Below, piece after piece: positions 48,277-59,263 of a stretch of DNA of 64,000 nt. The notes beneath the pieces are model-generated. The model was not told the origin of the DNA. It saw nothing but the letters and a program-made list of their open reading frames with translations, and did not search any database. This DNA is from CAWCBH01 sp963793785 (lineage in GTDB: Bacteria > Actinomycetota > Thermoleophilia > Solirubrobacterales > 70-9): positions 2,217,949-2,281,948 of the forward strand of contig CAWCBH010000003.1 of NCBI GenBank assembly GCA_963793785.1. Direction: 5' to 3'. The position numbers were made by a program, and so were the translations under genes. How positions within the stretch are numbered: position 1 is the first letter of the stretch; each line of letters begins with the position of its first letter.

Positions 48277-49144
48277 TCATCCCGTCGCCGCCCGCGTCCG
48301 CTGCGAAACGCCGCCGCTTGACCGCCCGCAGCGGCGCCGTCACCCGCCAGCTCCGCGAGCGCGAGGACGCGCTGCCAGCTCGTCCCGCTGGTCGGCCTCG
48401 AGCTGCTCGCGGGCGACGTCGAGCTCCCAGCGCAGGTCCTCGAGCTCGTCGGGCTCGCCGGCGCGGTGCTTGGCCCGCCTGCTCGGCGTGCTCCAGCAGC
48501 GCCTCGCGGCCGTCGGCCAGCAGCGGCGCGGCCGGGAAGTAGCGCTGCTCGAAGACCTCGCCGTTCTCGTAGGCCGAGCGCGAGGCGTCGACGACGACGA
48601 GGCCGAGCCCGTACCAGAGCTCGTGCTCGAGCCCGGGCTCGCGGAACAGCTGGCCCGGGATCCAGTCGAGGTGGACGTAGGTGACCTTCGGCCAGGCGGC
48701 GAAGCGAACCGCGTCGACGCCGAGCGCGCACCCGCTCGTTGGCGATGTCGTGGATCACGATCACCGATCCGCCCGAGCGCCGGCGAGTCGAGCAGGTCCT
48801 CGATGTCGCGGCGCACGCCGGACGGCGCGAGTGGTCGCCGTCGACGAGCGCGAAGTCGACGTTTCGGCCCTGCCTCGGCCAGCTCGGCGAGGAGCGGCGG
48901 CAGCAGCTCGTGCGAGTCGCCGACGTGGACGACGACGTTGTCGGGCAGCTCCAGCGTCGGCGGATGCGAGGTCGAAGACGTGCAGCTCCTCGACCGCGGC
49001 CGGCGAGGCGGCGGGCGCAGGCGCCCTCGGCGGTCCCGATCTCGATCGCCAGCCGCGGCTCGCAGCCGCTCCAGCAGGCCCTCGATCGCCGCCTGCTCGC
49101 CGCTGCGACATCTGCCAGACCGGGTCGAAGCCCAGCTCCCGCAT
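48277..49144 (-). CDS. Class I methyltransferase (cephalosporin-hydroxylase/Methyltransf_24 type), frameshifted
   Basis: Starts MRELGFDPVWQMS, then LAIEIGTAEGACARRLAG (SAM motif), VVVHVGDSHELLPPLL, VDFALVDGDHS, and GSVIVIHDIANERVR. C-terminal WELDVAREQLEADQRDELA is a charged helix. This group includes rhamnose and mycarose O-methyltransferases, so it may methylate rhamnose in the glycan. Stop lies 14 bases upstream of the GT4-GT2 start. Several indels split the frame. Confidence 0.75.
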
Positions 49145-49153
49145 CGCGCGGCC

Positions 49154-51906
49154 TCAGCTCGGCGTCGAGGAACGCGACGATCCGGTCCACCACCTCGTCG
49201 TTGAACGAGTCCTGCCAGTCGGTCGGCCAGCGCACCGCGGCCCCGCGGCCCGCGCGCTCGTGGTCGTCGCGCCGCGGCCACCGCCTCGCGCGAGCGCAGC
49301 GGTGACGCCCGGCAGGCTCGGCTCGGCGACGATCAGGTTCTCGGAGATCTCGCGCAGCGCCGCCGGCGGTCTTGTTCTCGAAGCTGTTGGTGACGACGAT
49401 CATCCCCGCCGAGGCCATCTCCAGCGGCACCAGGCTCGGGTGCGGCGTGTACATCAGCGCCAGGCCGACGTCGAAGCCGGTCAGCATCTCCGCGTAGCCG
49501 CTCCTGCGAGCGGCGCGGCAGCAGCTCCAGCGAGATCCCCGAGCCGAGCGGGATCTGCCAGGGGTTGTCGACCGAGCCGATGCCGATCACCTCCCAGCCG
49601 CTCAGCGACCCCTCCGAGGCGGCGCGGAACAGCGACATCAGCCCCAGCTCGAACATGTTGCGGGAGGCGTGCGGCTCGGGGCGGGCGTAGAAGAGCAGCC
49701 GCCTGCTGTCGCGGCCGGCCAGCTCGGCGGCGCTGGGCGGCCCTGACCGGCGTGATCGCGTTCGCGAAGGCGACCGACTCGCGCTCGCCGGCCTCGGCGC
49801 CGTCGGCGAAGATCGCCGATCCGCTGCGCGGCGGAAGTAGTCGCGCAGCAGCTCGGTCGAGAAGAGCGCGAAATGGGGGTAGCGGTAGCTGTCCTCGGCC
49901 AGCGCCGCCATCGAGCCCATCGGGAAGGTGAGCGGCTCGTACTCCTGGATCAGGTAGACGAAGCGCTCGCGCTCCAGCGAGCTCGAGCAGGTCGCGGGCG
50001 GCGTAGGCGGTCCACCAGGTGCTGGCCAGCAGGCTGTCGCGCGGGCTCAGCTCGAGCGGCTCGGCGGTCTCGCGCGGGAAGGCGACCTCGACGCGGTCGA
50101 AGAGGCCGTCGAGGCCGCTGAAGGACTCCACCTGCCGGCGCCAGTCGCCCGGCAGCGGGTCGCCGCGGTCGACCGCGACCAGGCGCACCCGCAGCCCGCG
50201 GCGCGAGCAGCGCCGCGGCCAGGTTCAGCTTCGCGATGTAGCCGCCGAAGAGGTGCTTGAGGTCGAACTCGGGGATCAGGATGTTGACCCGCTCGGGGGC
50301 GTCGTCGACGACCTCGGCGCGCAGCGGCTCGGTCTTCACGTGGGCGAGGTCGAGCCAGGGCAGCTCCGGGAAGCGCCGCAGCGGGCCGCCGATGTCGGCC
50401 GGGCGACGGCGGCAGCCGGGCGTCGTTGCGCAGCGTCGCCCGCGGCGCCCGCCGGCTGCCGCGTCTGCAGCGCGATCCCGGTTCGCCAGGCGATCCCGTG
50501 CAGCAGGCGCAGCTCGCGGTCGAGCGTCTCGGTGGCGCCGAAGTGGCGCCGCAGCCGGCGCAGCGCCAGCCAGCCGACCGCCAGCGGGGAGCGCTGGGTG
50601 GCGAGGAAGAGCGCGCAGCGCGTTGCCGCTTGCGCCGCGAGGCGCGCTTGCGCGCAGCGCGCGTAGAGGATGCGGATCGTCAGCAGCATCCGGCAGTAGT
50701 CCCAGAAGTAGATGTCGCGCCAGCCGAAGAAGTAGCTGACCGGGTTGCGAGGCAGGCGCCGCAGCCAGTCGCGTCCGTGCAGGCTGCCCTGGTCGCGGTT
50801 GGCGAGCGCGTGCCCGAGCGCCGCGCCGCCGTGCTGGACGTAGTCGTAGAGCGGCCGGTCGACGTAGCGGACGTCGCCCAGCGTCAGCGCGACCAGCGCG
50901 ACCCAGTGGTCGTGGTAGCAGTCGCCGTGGCGGGGCGGGAACGGCAGCGCGTAATCGAGCAGCTCGGCCCGGAACAGCGACGCGGCGCCGGTGATCGTGT
51001 TGGCGAGCATCACCGAGGCGAGGTTGGAGTAGGCGTTTCGCCGGTGGCTCCAGTAGGTGTCGGAGATCTTGCGACCCTCGCCGTCGACGATCCGCATGTC
51101 GCTGTAGACGAGGTTCGCCGAGCCGATCGCCCCCAGCAGCACCTCCAGCTTCTCGGGGTGCCAGCGGTCGTCCTGGTCGGCGAAGGCGACGAACTCGGCG
51201 CTGGGCGGAGCCAGCCGCAGGGCGCGCTCGAAGTTGTGGTAGAAGCCGAGCCGCCGCGGCGAGCGGTCGAGGACGAAGCGCTCGTCGTCGCCGATCACCG
51301 CCTGCATGTAGGCGAAGCCGCTCGGGGCTGGAGTGCGTCGTCGCTGATCACGCAGACCCAGTCGCTGTGCGTCTGCTCGCGGATCGAGTCGATCTGGCGC
51401 TCGAAGAGCTCGTCGGGGGGGTTGTAGGTGGCCATGCAGATCGCCACCTGCCGGCCGGCCGGGCGTCGCGCTCGCGGCCGGCGGCCGGGATCGAGCTCGA
51501 TCGAGCCGAGCTCGACCTCGCGGCGCTCGCCGCCCTCGCAGCGTCACCGCGACGCCGACCTCGCGCCGAGCCCGGGCGCTCGCGGGGCTGGAAGTCGACG
51601 AAGCCCCAGAAGGCGCTGCGGTAGGCGTTGGCGGCGGCCCGCGCCCGGTCGGCTTCGTCGCCGCCGCTGCCGTCGATGCCGGCGAGGGCCATCTCGTAGA
51701 GGTCGGTCCGCGGCATCTGCTGCGCCAGCGGCTCGATCTCGCGCGCCGTCGACGGTCAGCTTCAGGTCGGTGACCCGCAGCCGGGGGTGAAAGCAGGAGC
51801 CGTAGACGAACAGCGAGCTGCCGCGGCCCGAGCCGCCAGCGGCCTCGGCAGCCTGCGTCTCCAGGTTGACCTGCAGCTCGCCGCTCAGCTCGCGGCCGGC
51901 GCTCAC
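49154..51906 (-). CDS. Probable GT2 - WsaF-like rhamnosyltransferase fusion, frameshifted
   Basis: Begins at GTG 51906 (VSAGRELSGELQVNLETQ), overlapping the Wzm stop. A beta-rich N-terminal part is followed by a GT2 catalytic domain: VAICMATYNPPDELFERQ, RLGFYHNFERALRLAP, VAFADQDDRWHPEKLEVLLG (DxD). After further jumps, WLDLAHVKTEPLRAEVV links directly to a WsaF-type domain: ERVNILIPEFDLKHLFGGYI, STWWTAYAARDLLEL, YPHFALFSTELLRDYF, LFYARPEPHASRNMFELGL and GLALMYTPHPSLVPLEMASA. WsaF is a rhamnosyltransferase. No clear stop and start separates the two parts, so I treat them as one protein; two coupled genes remain possible. Confidence 0.68.
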
Positions 51907-52767
51907 AGCTCCTCGGCGATCCGCGGCGCCTCGCGGTTGAAGATCCAGACGGCGAAGGCGCAGATCGCGACCGCAGATCCCGAGCGGGATCAGCAGCTCG
52001 ACGCGCGATCGCCGCCTGACCGCCTCCAGCGCGCCGGGCGCGCCGGGTCGATGATCCACTCGCGCGCCTGCTCGAGCAGCGGCGCCAGCGGGTTCCAGTT
52101 GATGAAGTCGGCAATGCCTCCTCGGGGGCGCTCTCGATCCCGTACAGCGCCGGCGAGCCGTAGAAGAGCGCGGTCGAGAAGACGGTCCAGATCTGCGCCA
52201 CGTCGCGAAAGCGCACGTAGGTGGCGGAGAGGATCATCGAGATCGCCGTGGTGAGGACGATCAGCGGCAGCAGGATCAGCGGCAGCAGGACCCAGGTCCA
52301 GATCGGCTCCAGGCCGAGGATCAGCATGAAGATCGCGAACACCGCGACCAGGTTCAGGCACATGTTGAAGGCCGGCGGTGAGGACCACCGAGAGCGGGAT
52401 CACGAGGCGCGGGAACTGCATCTTTCGCACCACCCCCTCCTGGGCGGCGACCGAGGTGACCGCCCGCTGGGTGGCGTCGGCGAAGAAGGTGAACAGCATG
52501 ATGTTGAGCAGCAGCACCATCGGATAGTCCTTGATCGTCGTTGCCGAACCGAAACACCTTCGTGAAGACGAGGTAGTAGACGCCGAACAGCAGCAGCGGG
52601 CGCATCAGCGACCACAGGTAGCCGAGGAAGGTGCCCAGGTAGCCGAGCTTGAAGTCGGTGATCGAGATCAGCCAGGTGAGGCGCCAGAACCGCGCCCAGC
52701 CGCCGCCGAACGCGCGAGGGGCCGCGTGATGTCGCGCAGCTCGAGCGCCTTCTGCGGCGGCGCTCAC
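51903..52767 (-). CDS. wzm: Polysaccharide ABC transporter permease (Wzm/ABC-2 type), frameshifted
   Basis: Start at GTG 52767. RLTWLISITDFKLGYLGTFL and GYLWSLMRPLLLFGVYYLVF are typical of ABC-2 polysaccharide exporters, followed by VLLLNIMLFTFFADATQRAV, RKMQFPRLVIPLSVVLTA, and AISMILSATYVRFRDVAQIW (the exporter motif), ending FNREAPRIAEEL. About six spans. Exports a lipid-linked glycan with Wzt. The stop overlaps the next start (GTGA). Confidence 0.85.
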
Positions 52768-52768
52768 T

Positions 52769-54036
52769 TCAAGACCTTCTCGGTCCGCCTGCGGCGGCTC
52801 GCGGCTCGCCGCGGGCCGGCTCGACCGCGGACGTGTAGGCGGGGGAGATCAGCCCCGCCCGCCCGGACCCGCCGACGACCTCGAAGGTCGTCGCCTGCGT
52901 TGGCCGACTCCAGCGGGTCCCAGTCCTCCGCCCCCTCCGAGGCCCAGAGCCGGGCCAGGTAGCCGCCCGGCCGGCAGCGGGTTCTCGATCTCGGCGCTGA
53001 CCGTCAGCCGCTCGCCGGCGCCGCAGCGCGCCGTCCGCCGCGCTGCCGGGCTCGACGAGGACGCTGAACATGCCGATCCCGTCGGCGCTTCGCACCTCGA
53101 AGGAGAAGACGCGTCGACTCGAGGTCCCGGCGCGCCTCGACGATGCCGCGCAGCCGCAGCGGCTCGCCGTTGCGGCACCGACGGTCGTCCGCGATCCCGC
53201 GCTCGTCCTCGACCCAGACCTCGCGCACGTCCGAGCGGCGGTCGCCGGCCGCGCGCCGCCGGGCACGTCGCGCGCCGGCGGCCGGCCTGCGCGGCTGCCT
53301 CGTTCAGCTTCACGTAGCGCCGCGCCGGCCGACGTCGGCGTGCCCGTGTAGACGAGCCGGCCGCTGCTCGAGCAGGATCGCCCGGTGGCAGTACTGCTGG
53401 GCGGCGGCCATGTCGTGGGTGACGAAGACGATCGTCCGGCCCTCCTCGCGCAGGCGCTTGAACGACTTGTGGCACTTGTGCTGGAAGGAGGCGTCGCCGA
53501 CCGCCAGCACCTCGTCGATCAGCAGCACGTCGGCGTCGGACTGCATCAGCAGCGAGAAGGCGAGCCGCACCCGCATCCCGGAGGAGAAGTTCTTCAGCTT
53601 CAGGTCGACGAACTCCTCCAGCTCGGCGAAGGCGATCACCTCGTCGAAGCGCCGCCGCGCCTCGGCGACCGAGAAGCCCATCATCACGCAGTTCAGGGTC
53701 GCGTTCTCGCGCGCGCGTCAGCTCCTCGTTGAAGCCGACGCCCAGCTCGATGAACGGCGCCAGGCGCCCGGCGACCCGGATCCGGCCGGTGTCGGCGCGG
53801 TAGATGCTCGCCAGCAGCTTCAGCAGGGTGCTCTTGCCGGAGCCGTTGCGGCCCAGGATGCCGAAGAACTCGCCCTGCGCGGACCTCGAAGGAGACGTCC
53901 TCGAGCGCCAGCAGGCGCTGGTGGGCGGTCATCCGGAACGGGTGCATCGCCCGCTCCTTGAAGGTGTCGACCCGGTGGCTGGGGATCCGGAAGTCTTCGA
54001 GACCCCCTCCACGGAGACGGCGGTCGGGCTACGCAT
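52769..54036 (-). CDS. wzt: Polysaccharide ABC transporter ATPase (Wzt) with C-terminal glycan-recognition domain, frameshifted
   Basis: Starts MRSPTAVSVEGVSKT. Walker A region is split by a shift but is recoverable (GRNGSGKSTLLKLLA). LKNFSSGMRVRLAFSLLM is the ABC signature, DVLLIDEVLAVGD is Walker B, and VFVTHDMAAAQQYC is the H-loop. The C-terminal beta-sandwich (RVFSFEVRSADGIGMFSVLVEP, quoted in part: SADGIGMFSVLVEP) is the Wzt domain that binds the finished glycan end. Extended Wzt C-domains occur where the non-reducing end is modified, as by the methyltransferases here. Powers export by Wzm. Confidence 0.88.
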
Positions 54037-54125
54037 TCGAGCAGGGAGAATAGTGCGGGCCTGACCCGCGGGAGGGGGCGCGGCGGCCCGGCCGCCCTCG
54101 CTCCGAGGGCGGCTGCCGGGCCCGC

Positions 54126-55791
54126 CTACTGGCGTTGGATGTCCCTGCCCGCGCCGCCAACCAGCCGGTCGCGACCGCCGCCGCCTCGCAGCACGTCGCT
54201 GCCGCGCCGCCGCCGAGCAAGATGGTCCTTGCCGCCGCCGCCGAGCAGCGTGTCCTTGCCGCCGCCGCCGCAGAGCAGGTCGTTGCCGCCGCAGGCCGAT
54301 CAACCGGTCGTTGCCGCCGAGGCCGGCGATCACGTCGCGCTTCGGGGTCCCGCGCAGGACGTTGCGGCTGCCGTCGCCGACGATCGTCGCCCGCTTGCCC
54401 TGGCACCTGGCTCCGCCCGGGGGCGGCGCCGATGCCCGCGTACTTGGCGGCCAGGCCGCGTCGGCGGGTCGAAGAAGTCCGACGAGTCGCCGCCGACCCC
54501 GAAGACGTCGCCGTCGGACGGCGATCGCGACGTCGAGCAGCTCGGCGCTGTTGGCCAGCGGCGGTCACCGTGCGTCCGCCGGTGCCGAAGCTGCCGTTGA
54601 GAGCGCCGTTCTCCTGCAGTGCCCAGACCGCGAGCTGCTTCTGGGCGAGACTGTCGAAGTAGCCGCCGAGGATCACCCGGTTGCCGACCAGGGCCATGCC
54701 GCTGGCGCCGGGGAACGGCTCCTGCTTGGTGAACTGGTCCTTGTCGGTGGTCGCCGGCAGGTAGGCGATCCCGTCGCCGCTGAAGGCCGGGTCCGGGGTG
54801 CCGTTGCCGCGCAGCCGCACGACGATCGCGTCGGCGCCCTCGGGGTCGGCGGAGCCGTTGGTGGCGGCGCCGGCGAGGACCACCCGGCCGGCCGAGTCGA
54901 CGCCGACCTCGAAGGCCGCCGAGTAGGCGGCGCCGCGCGCGTACTGCTGGACGAACAGGCCGGGCAGGCCGGCGTTGCCGCCGAAGCTGCCGTCGGGGCT
55001 GCCGTTGGCGTTGAAGCGCGCCGCGAGCACGTTGGTCGTCTGGAGGTCGTTGCGCTGCTGGCCGCCGACGACGATCTTCTGACCGGCGAGGGCGACCGAG
55101 TTGGCGATCGAGAGGCGGCCGAAGTCCTGCACCACGACTCCCGCCGGAGCCGAAGCTGCCGTCCGGGCTGCCGTTGGCGTTGAAGCGCGCCAGCGCGACC
55201 CGCGCGAAGGCATCGCCGGTCGGCCGGCGCGCGCACCGGCGAGGATCACCTTGCCGCCCTGAACCGCGACCGCGCGAGCCGTCGCCGGCGCGGTCGGTGA
55301 GCGCGGTGGCGACGCCGTCGCCGCTGAAGGATCTGTCGCTGGAGCCGTTGGGGTTCAGCCGCATCGCCAGCATGCCCCGCGCAGGTGGTCAGCGTGCCGG
55401 CGACGACGATCTTGGCGCCGTCCAGCGCCACCCCGCGGGCGCTGGTGCCGGCGCCGCCGAGGGCGATCCCGTCACCGCTGAAGGAACGGTCGAGGCCGCC
55501 GCCGGCCGTGAAGCGGACGATCAGGGCCTGGCTGCTGGCGCCGCTGCCCTGCTCGCCGACCGCGACCAGCTTGCCGTCCGGTTGCACGACCGCGGCGAGC
55601 AGGCGCGTGTTGGCGCCGAGCTCGGCGATCCCGTCGCCGCTGAACGAGTTGTCCTTGTCGCCGGGGGCGCCGAGGGCCGGGTCGGCCCCGCGCAGCAGCA
55701 GCCCCGCGCAGAGCGCGATCAGCGCCGCCAGCGCCGCGGCCACCGCCGTCCGCGTCCGTCCGCTGCCACTCGCCAGTGCTGCTCTCACCAT
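54126..55791 (-). CDS. Secreted delta-60 repeat protein with RTX-like tail (copy C), frameshifted
   Basis: A signal peptide (AVAAALAALIALCAGLLLRG) is followed by PGDKDNSFSGDGIAELGANT, VVQPDGKLVAVGEQGSG and more delta-60 units. The delta-60 part ends GLAAKYAGIGAAPG. The tail RCQGKRATIVGDGSRN opens RTX-like repeats (GTPKRDVIAGLGGNDRLIGL). The opening module (CxGKxATIVG) is the same as in the tandem RTX proteins at 22-26 kb. The stop is at 54126. Several indels break the frame. Located directly upstream of wzt, divergent to nothing; same strand as the transporter genes. Confidence 0.75.
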
Positions 55792-55851
55792 CTGCTCAAA
55801 CCTCCCGGCTCGCCGAAGTTGCGCATCCCGGCGGCAGTCTAACGAGGGGGC

Positions 55852-57439
55852 TCAGGGGGCGAACACCTGGGCGACGTTCTCCTCGTCGGTGTTCTCCGGC
55901 TCCGAAGCAGCGTTCGGGTCGAGGTCGAAGGTGAACAGCGAGTCCTCGTCGAACCGGATCCCCGCCATACCGTCCGGGATCGCTCCGTCGGCGAAGTCGA
56001 GGGTCAGGTCCTGGGGGCCCGGTGGGCCTGCGACTGCACTCCCGCCACCAGCGGGTTGGCGCCGTCGTTGCCGTTCGCCCCGACCAGGTAGATCCCCGCC
56101 TCGTCGATCTCGGCGTCGTCGATCCGCTGGTCGAGCCGGACCACCGCCTCGTCGGTCTCGCGGTTCAGGGTCAGCGCCTGCGCCTCGGGCCCGGGCGTGT
56201 AGCCGGTCGCGAAGGCGCCGACGTTGCCGCCCGCGGGCTTGGCGCCCTGGGTGGAGGGATCGCTGTTCGCTCCGGTCACGCAGCCGCCCTCGTCGCCGCC
56301 GCCGACGACGAACTCGGTGGTCCTCGAGAAGGTGTCGTGGAACTGGACGGGAAGCGTGTCGGGCCGGTCACGGCCGCGCTGGTCGCGGGGATCACCATGC
56401 CCGTAGAGAGGATCGCGTAGCAGTTCGTCGCGTCGGCGACCGCGATCGTTCCGTTCCGTAGGTGAACCGCATCTGGTTCGAGTTGCCGCCGTTGACCAGC
56501 TCGGTCGTGTCGAGGTCGGCGTCGGTGGTGTCGCCCGAGGCGCCGGGGACGGTGAGCGCGAAGCGCTCGTTCGGGCTCGTGCCCTCGGTGCGGGCGAGGA
56601 CGGCGCCGGGATCGGCGACGGCGATCTCCGCGTCGTCGACGTCGTCGTCGTTGACCGGCACGCCGCCGAGCTCCCCGAACTGGGCGATCACCACCCGCTC
56701 GCGACCATCGCCGGGTGCCGTGGCAAGCTCGGCGCTGTGAGAGAAGTGCTCTTCGCCGGCGATGTCGATGTACTTGAACTGGTCTCCCTGGCTGCTGTTG
56801 CCACCTTCGCAGAACTCCTCCGGAATTCCGATCAGCTCGCAAAGCCATGGCGGGATAGAAGGACCAAGAGAGAAATCCCTAACCTCCTGATCGAACACGT
56901 AGGCGATCTGGTTCTGCGCCGGGCGGACGTCGAGCTCGACCAGGTCGGGCCCGTCGATGAAGCCGCGGGTGCCGTTGTTGGTGTCGGAGCCGTTCAGCGG
57001 CACCGAGTCCTTGAGGTTTGTGCCGCCGGAGTTGGAGATCACAGCCCCCTCGGCACGTGGGCGTGGGTGTAAGCGACCAGGTCGTCGCTGTCGGAGTCCT
57101 GGTCGAACAGGGCCTCGATGCAGCTGTTGCTGATCTGGTTGATGCTGTTGGCCGGGTTGAGGTTGTCGTCGTCGTAGGGCCGAGGGAGAAGTCGCTCGGC
57201 GAGGCCTCGCCGGAGACGCCGATGCCCTTGCTGGGGTCGAAGCAGAAGTCGGCCGAGTCCTCACCCGACTGGCTTCCCGGCGTGGTGACCGAGACCAGGT
57301 CGGGGCGAGTGGTGGTGATCAGGGTGTTGGTGGTCCCCATCGCACCCTGGGCCGGCGGGGCGCTGGCCAGCGAGGCGCCGAGCGCCACCAGGATCGCGGC
57401 GAAACAAATCACTTCAGCCCGTCCGATCGAAAGCTGCAT
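55852..57439 (-). CDS. Secreted protein of unknown family, tandem copy 1, frameshifted
   Basis: About 525 residues. Signal peptide ICFAAILVALGASLASAPPAQG, then the opening GAMGTTNTLITTTRPDLVSV and PGSQSGEDSADFCFDPSKG. Middle segments include VPLNGSDTNNGTRGFIDGPD, AQNQIAYVFDQEVRDFSLGP, EEHFSHSAELATAPGDGRER, DDDVDDAEIAVAD and VVGGGDEGGCVTGANSDPST. It ends NVAQVFAP. All-beta appearance, one or two conserved Cys, no catalytic motif visible. The neighbouring gene shares the same segments in order. I do not recognise the family. Frame jumps near 57180, 57060 and 56440, with fewer indels than the second copy. Confidence 0.75.
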
Positions 57440-57511
57440 CGAGTCTGCCTCCCAATTCCGCGCCTGCCCCCGCGGCCGGCGACGCCGCTTTTATCACAGC
57501 GCCGGGCCGAC

Positions 57512-57546
57512 AAAAAACGAGCGGGCGGCCAGTGGCCGCCCGCTCG
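57512..57546 (-). terminator. Rho-independent terminator of the second secreted-protein gene
   Basis: On the minus strand CGAGCGGGCGGCC-ACT-GGCCGCCCGCTCG folds into a 13 bp stem and is followed at once by TTTTTTG. It lies 25 bases past the stop of the gene at 57571. It is the clearest U-tract terminator in the window. Confidence 0.93.
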
Positions 57547-57570
57547 CACGGTTCAGGTGTTTCGCTTCAA

Positions 57571-59115
57571 CTACGGGGCGAGAGTACCGCCCGGAGCGAA
57601 GACCTGGACGACGTTGCCCTCGTCCGGTCCGATACTCCGGTTGGGCAGGTGTCGAATGCGTTGCTGCTGCGCCGCATCCGTCGTCGCCGCCGTGGTTGTC
57701 GTTGCCGTCGAACCTCAGCCCGACGATACCGTCGGGATCGCCCCGTCGGCAAAGTCGAGCGACAGGTTCTGCGGTCCCGGTCCCTGGTCGGCACACGTCG
57801 GCCGTCAGCGGGTCTGACCGTTGTTGCCGTTGGTCCCGACGATGTGATGCAGTCGATCGTCGATTCGAGTCCGGATCGATGCGCTGAGTCGAGCCGGGCC
57901 ACGGCTTCGTCGGTGGCGCGGTTGACGGTCAGCGCCTGCGCGTCGGCGCCGGTGCTGTAGCCGGTGCCAAGGCGCCGATGTTGCCGCCCGAGGGCATTGC
58001 GCCCTCGGGTCGAGTCATCGCCGTTGGCGCCCTCGACGCAGCCGCCGTAGTCACCGCCGCCGACCACGAACTCGGTCGACGTCGCGAGAACCCGGATCGA
58101 ACTCGACCGTCGCCGTGTCCGGTACCGGTCACCGACATGTTGCCCGCGGTCTCCGTGGTTCCGTTCGAGAAGATCGCGTAGCAATCGCTCTGCGTTGTCC
58201 GGGTCCGATCCGGCCGTCCGTACGTGAACGTCATGTTGTTCGAGTCACCGCCGTTGACCAGCTCCGCCGAGTCGAGGTCGGCGTCGTTGGTCTGTGCCGG
58301 TTGCACCTTCGGCGGCCAGCTGAAGCCGTTGTTCGCCCTCGCCGTGACCTGGCGCGAGGTGACAGTGTCCTCGCTCGGCGAAGGCGATCACCGCGTCGTC
58401 GACGTCGTCGTCGGTAAGCGCCGGCCCGAGGCCGAACTGCGCCACCGCCACCTGCTCGCGGCTCGCCGCCCGGGATCGGTCACCGAGAACCGTTCGAAAA
58501 GTGCTCCTCGCCGTCGCTGTCGACGTACACGAACCCGCTGTGAGGACCAGGCAGACGCTCTCCCTGACCTCCTGGTCGAACACGTAGGCGATCTGGTTCT
58601 GCGCCGCACGGCGGTGGCGATCAGGTCGGGCCCGATCGTGAAGCCACGGGTGCCGTTGTTGGTGGCGGACCCGTTCAGCGGCGCCGAGTCGGTGAGTCGG
58701 CACCCGCCGTCGTCGGCCACGATCGCCCCCTCGCGACCTGGCCGAACGTGTAGGCGACAGGTCGTTGGTGTCCTCGTCGTCGAACACCACCTCAACGCAG
58801 ATGTTGTTCAGCTGGTTCGAGTCGCGCCGCCAACTCGAAGTCGAAAGTCGTAGCCGCCGAGCGAGAAGTCGGCTCGCGGCTCGCGCGACGCTGCCGAGGC
58901 CCTTGGTGAAGCAGAAGTCGACCAGTTCGCGCCCGACTGGCTGCCGGCGTGGTCACCGAGAGCAGGTCGGGACGGGTGGTCGTGATCAGGGTGTTGGAGG
59001 TGCCCATCGCACCCTGCGCACGGAGACGCCCATCAGCGACGCACCCAGCGCCACCAGCCCCACCACGAGGCGAACCGGCGATCGGCCGAGGCGCCTCACA
59101 GTCTAAAGAACCCAT
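57571..59115 (-). CDS. Secreted protein of unknown family, tandem copy 2, heavily frameshifted
   Basis: Shares the order of segments with the gene at 55852: GAMGTSNTLITTTRPDLLSV, DTNDL, PLNGSATNNGTRGFTIGPDL, QNQIAYVFDQEV, DDDVDDAVIAF, VVGGGDYGGCVEGANGDDST and NVVQVFAPGGTLAP at the end. The ATG at 59115 has a strong ribosome site (AAGGAGG). A GTG at 59099 lies in the frame of the signal peptide (VVGLVALGASLMGVSVR), so one missing base near the start is likely. The stop is followed by a strong terminator. Function unknown. Confidence 0.72.
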
Positions 59116-59263
59116 CGAAAGAATCCTCCTTGCGGGGCCCCTCGACCCCAGATGAATGGACAAAACGCCGGTCGTCTGGCTACCGACTATCGGATTAGTA
59201 GCAGACCCGGTGGACTCATAACAGGGGCCGGGAGAGAAAGTTGCGGTGCCCTAGGATCCGGCC

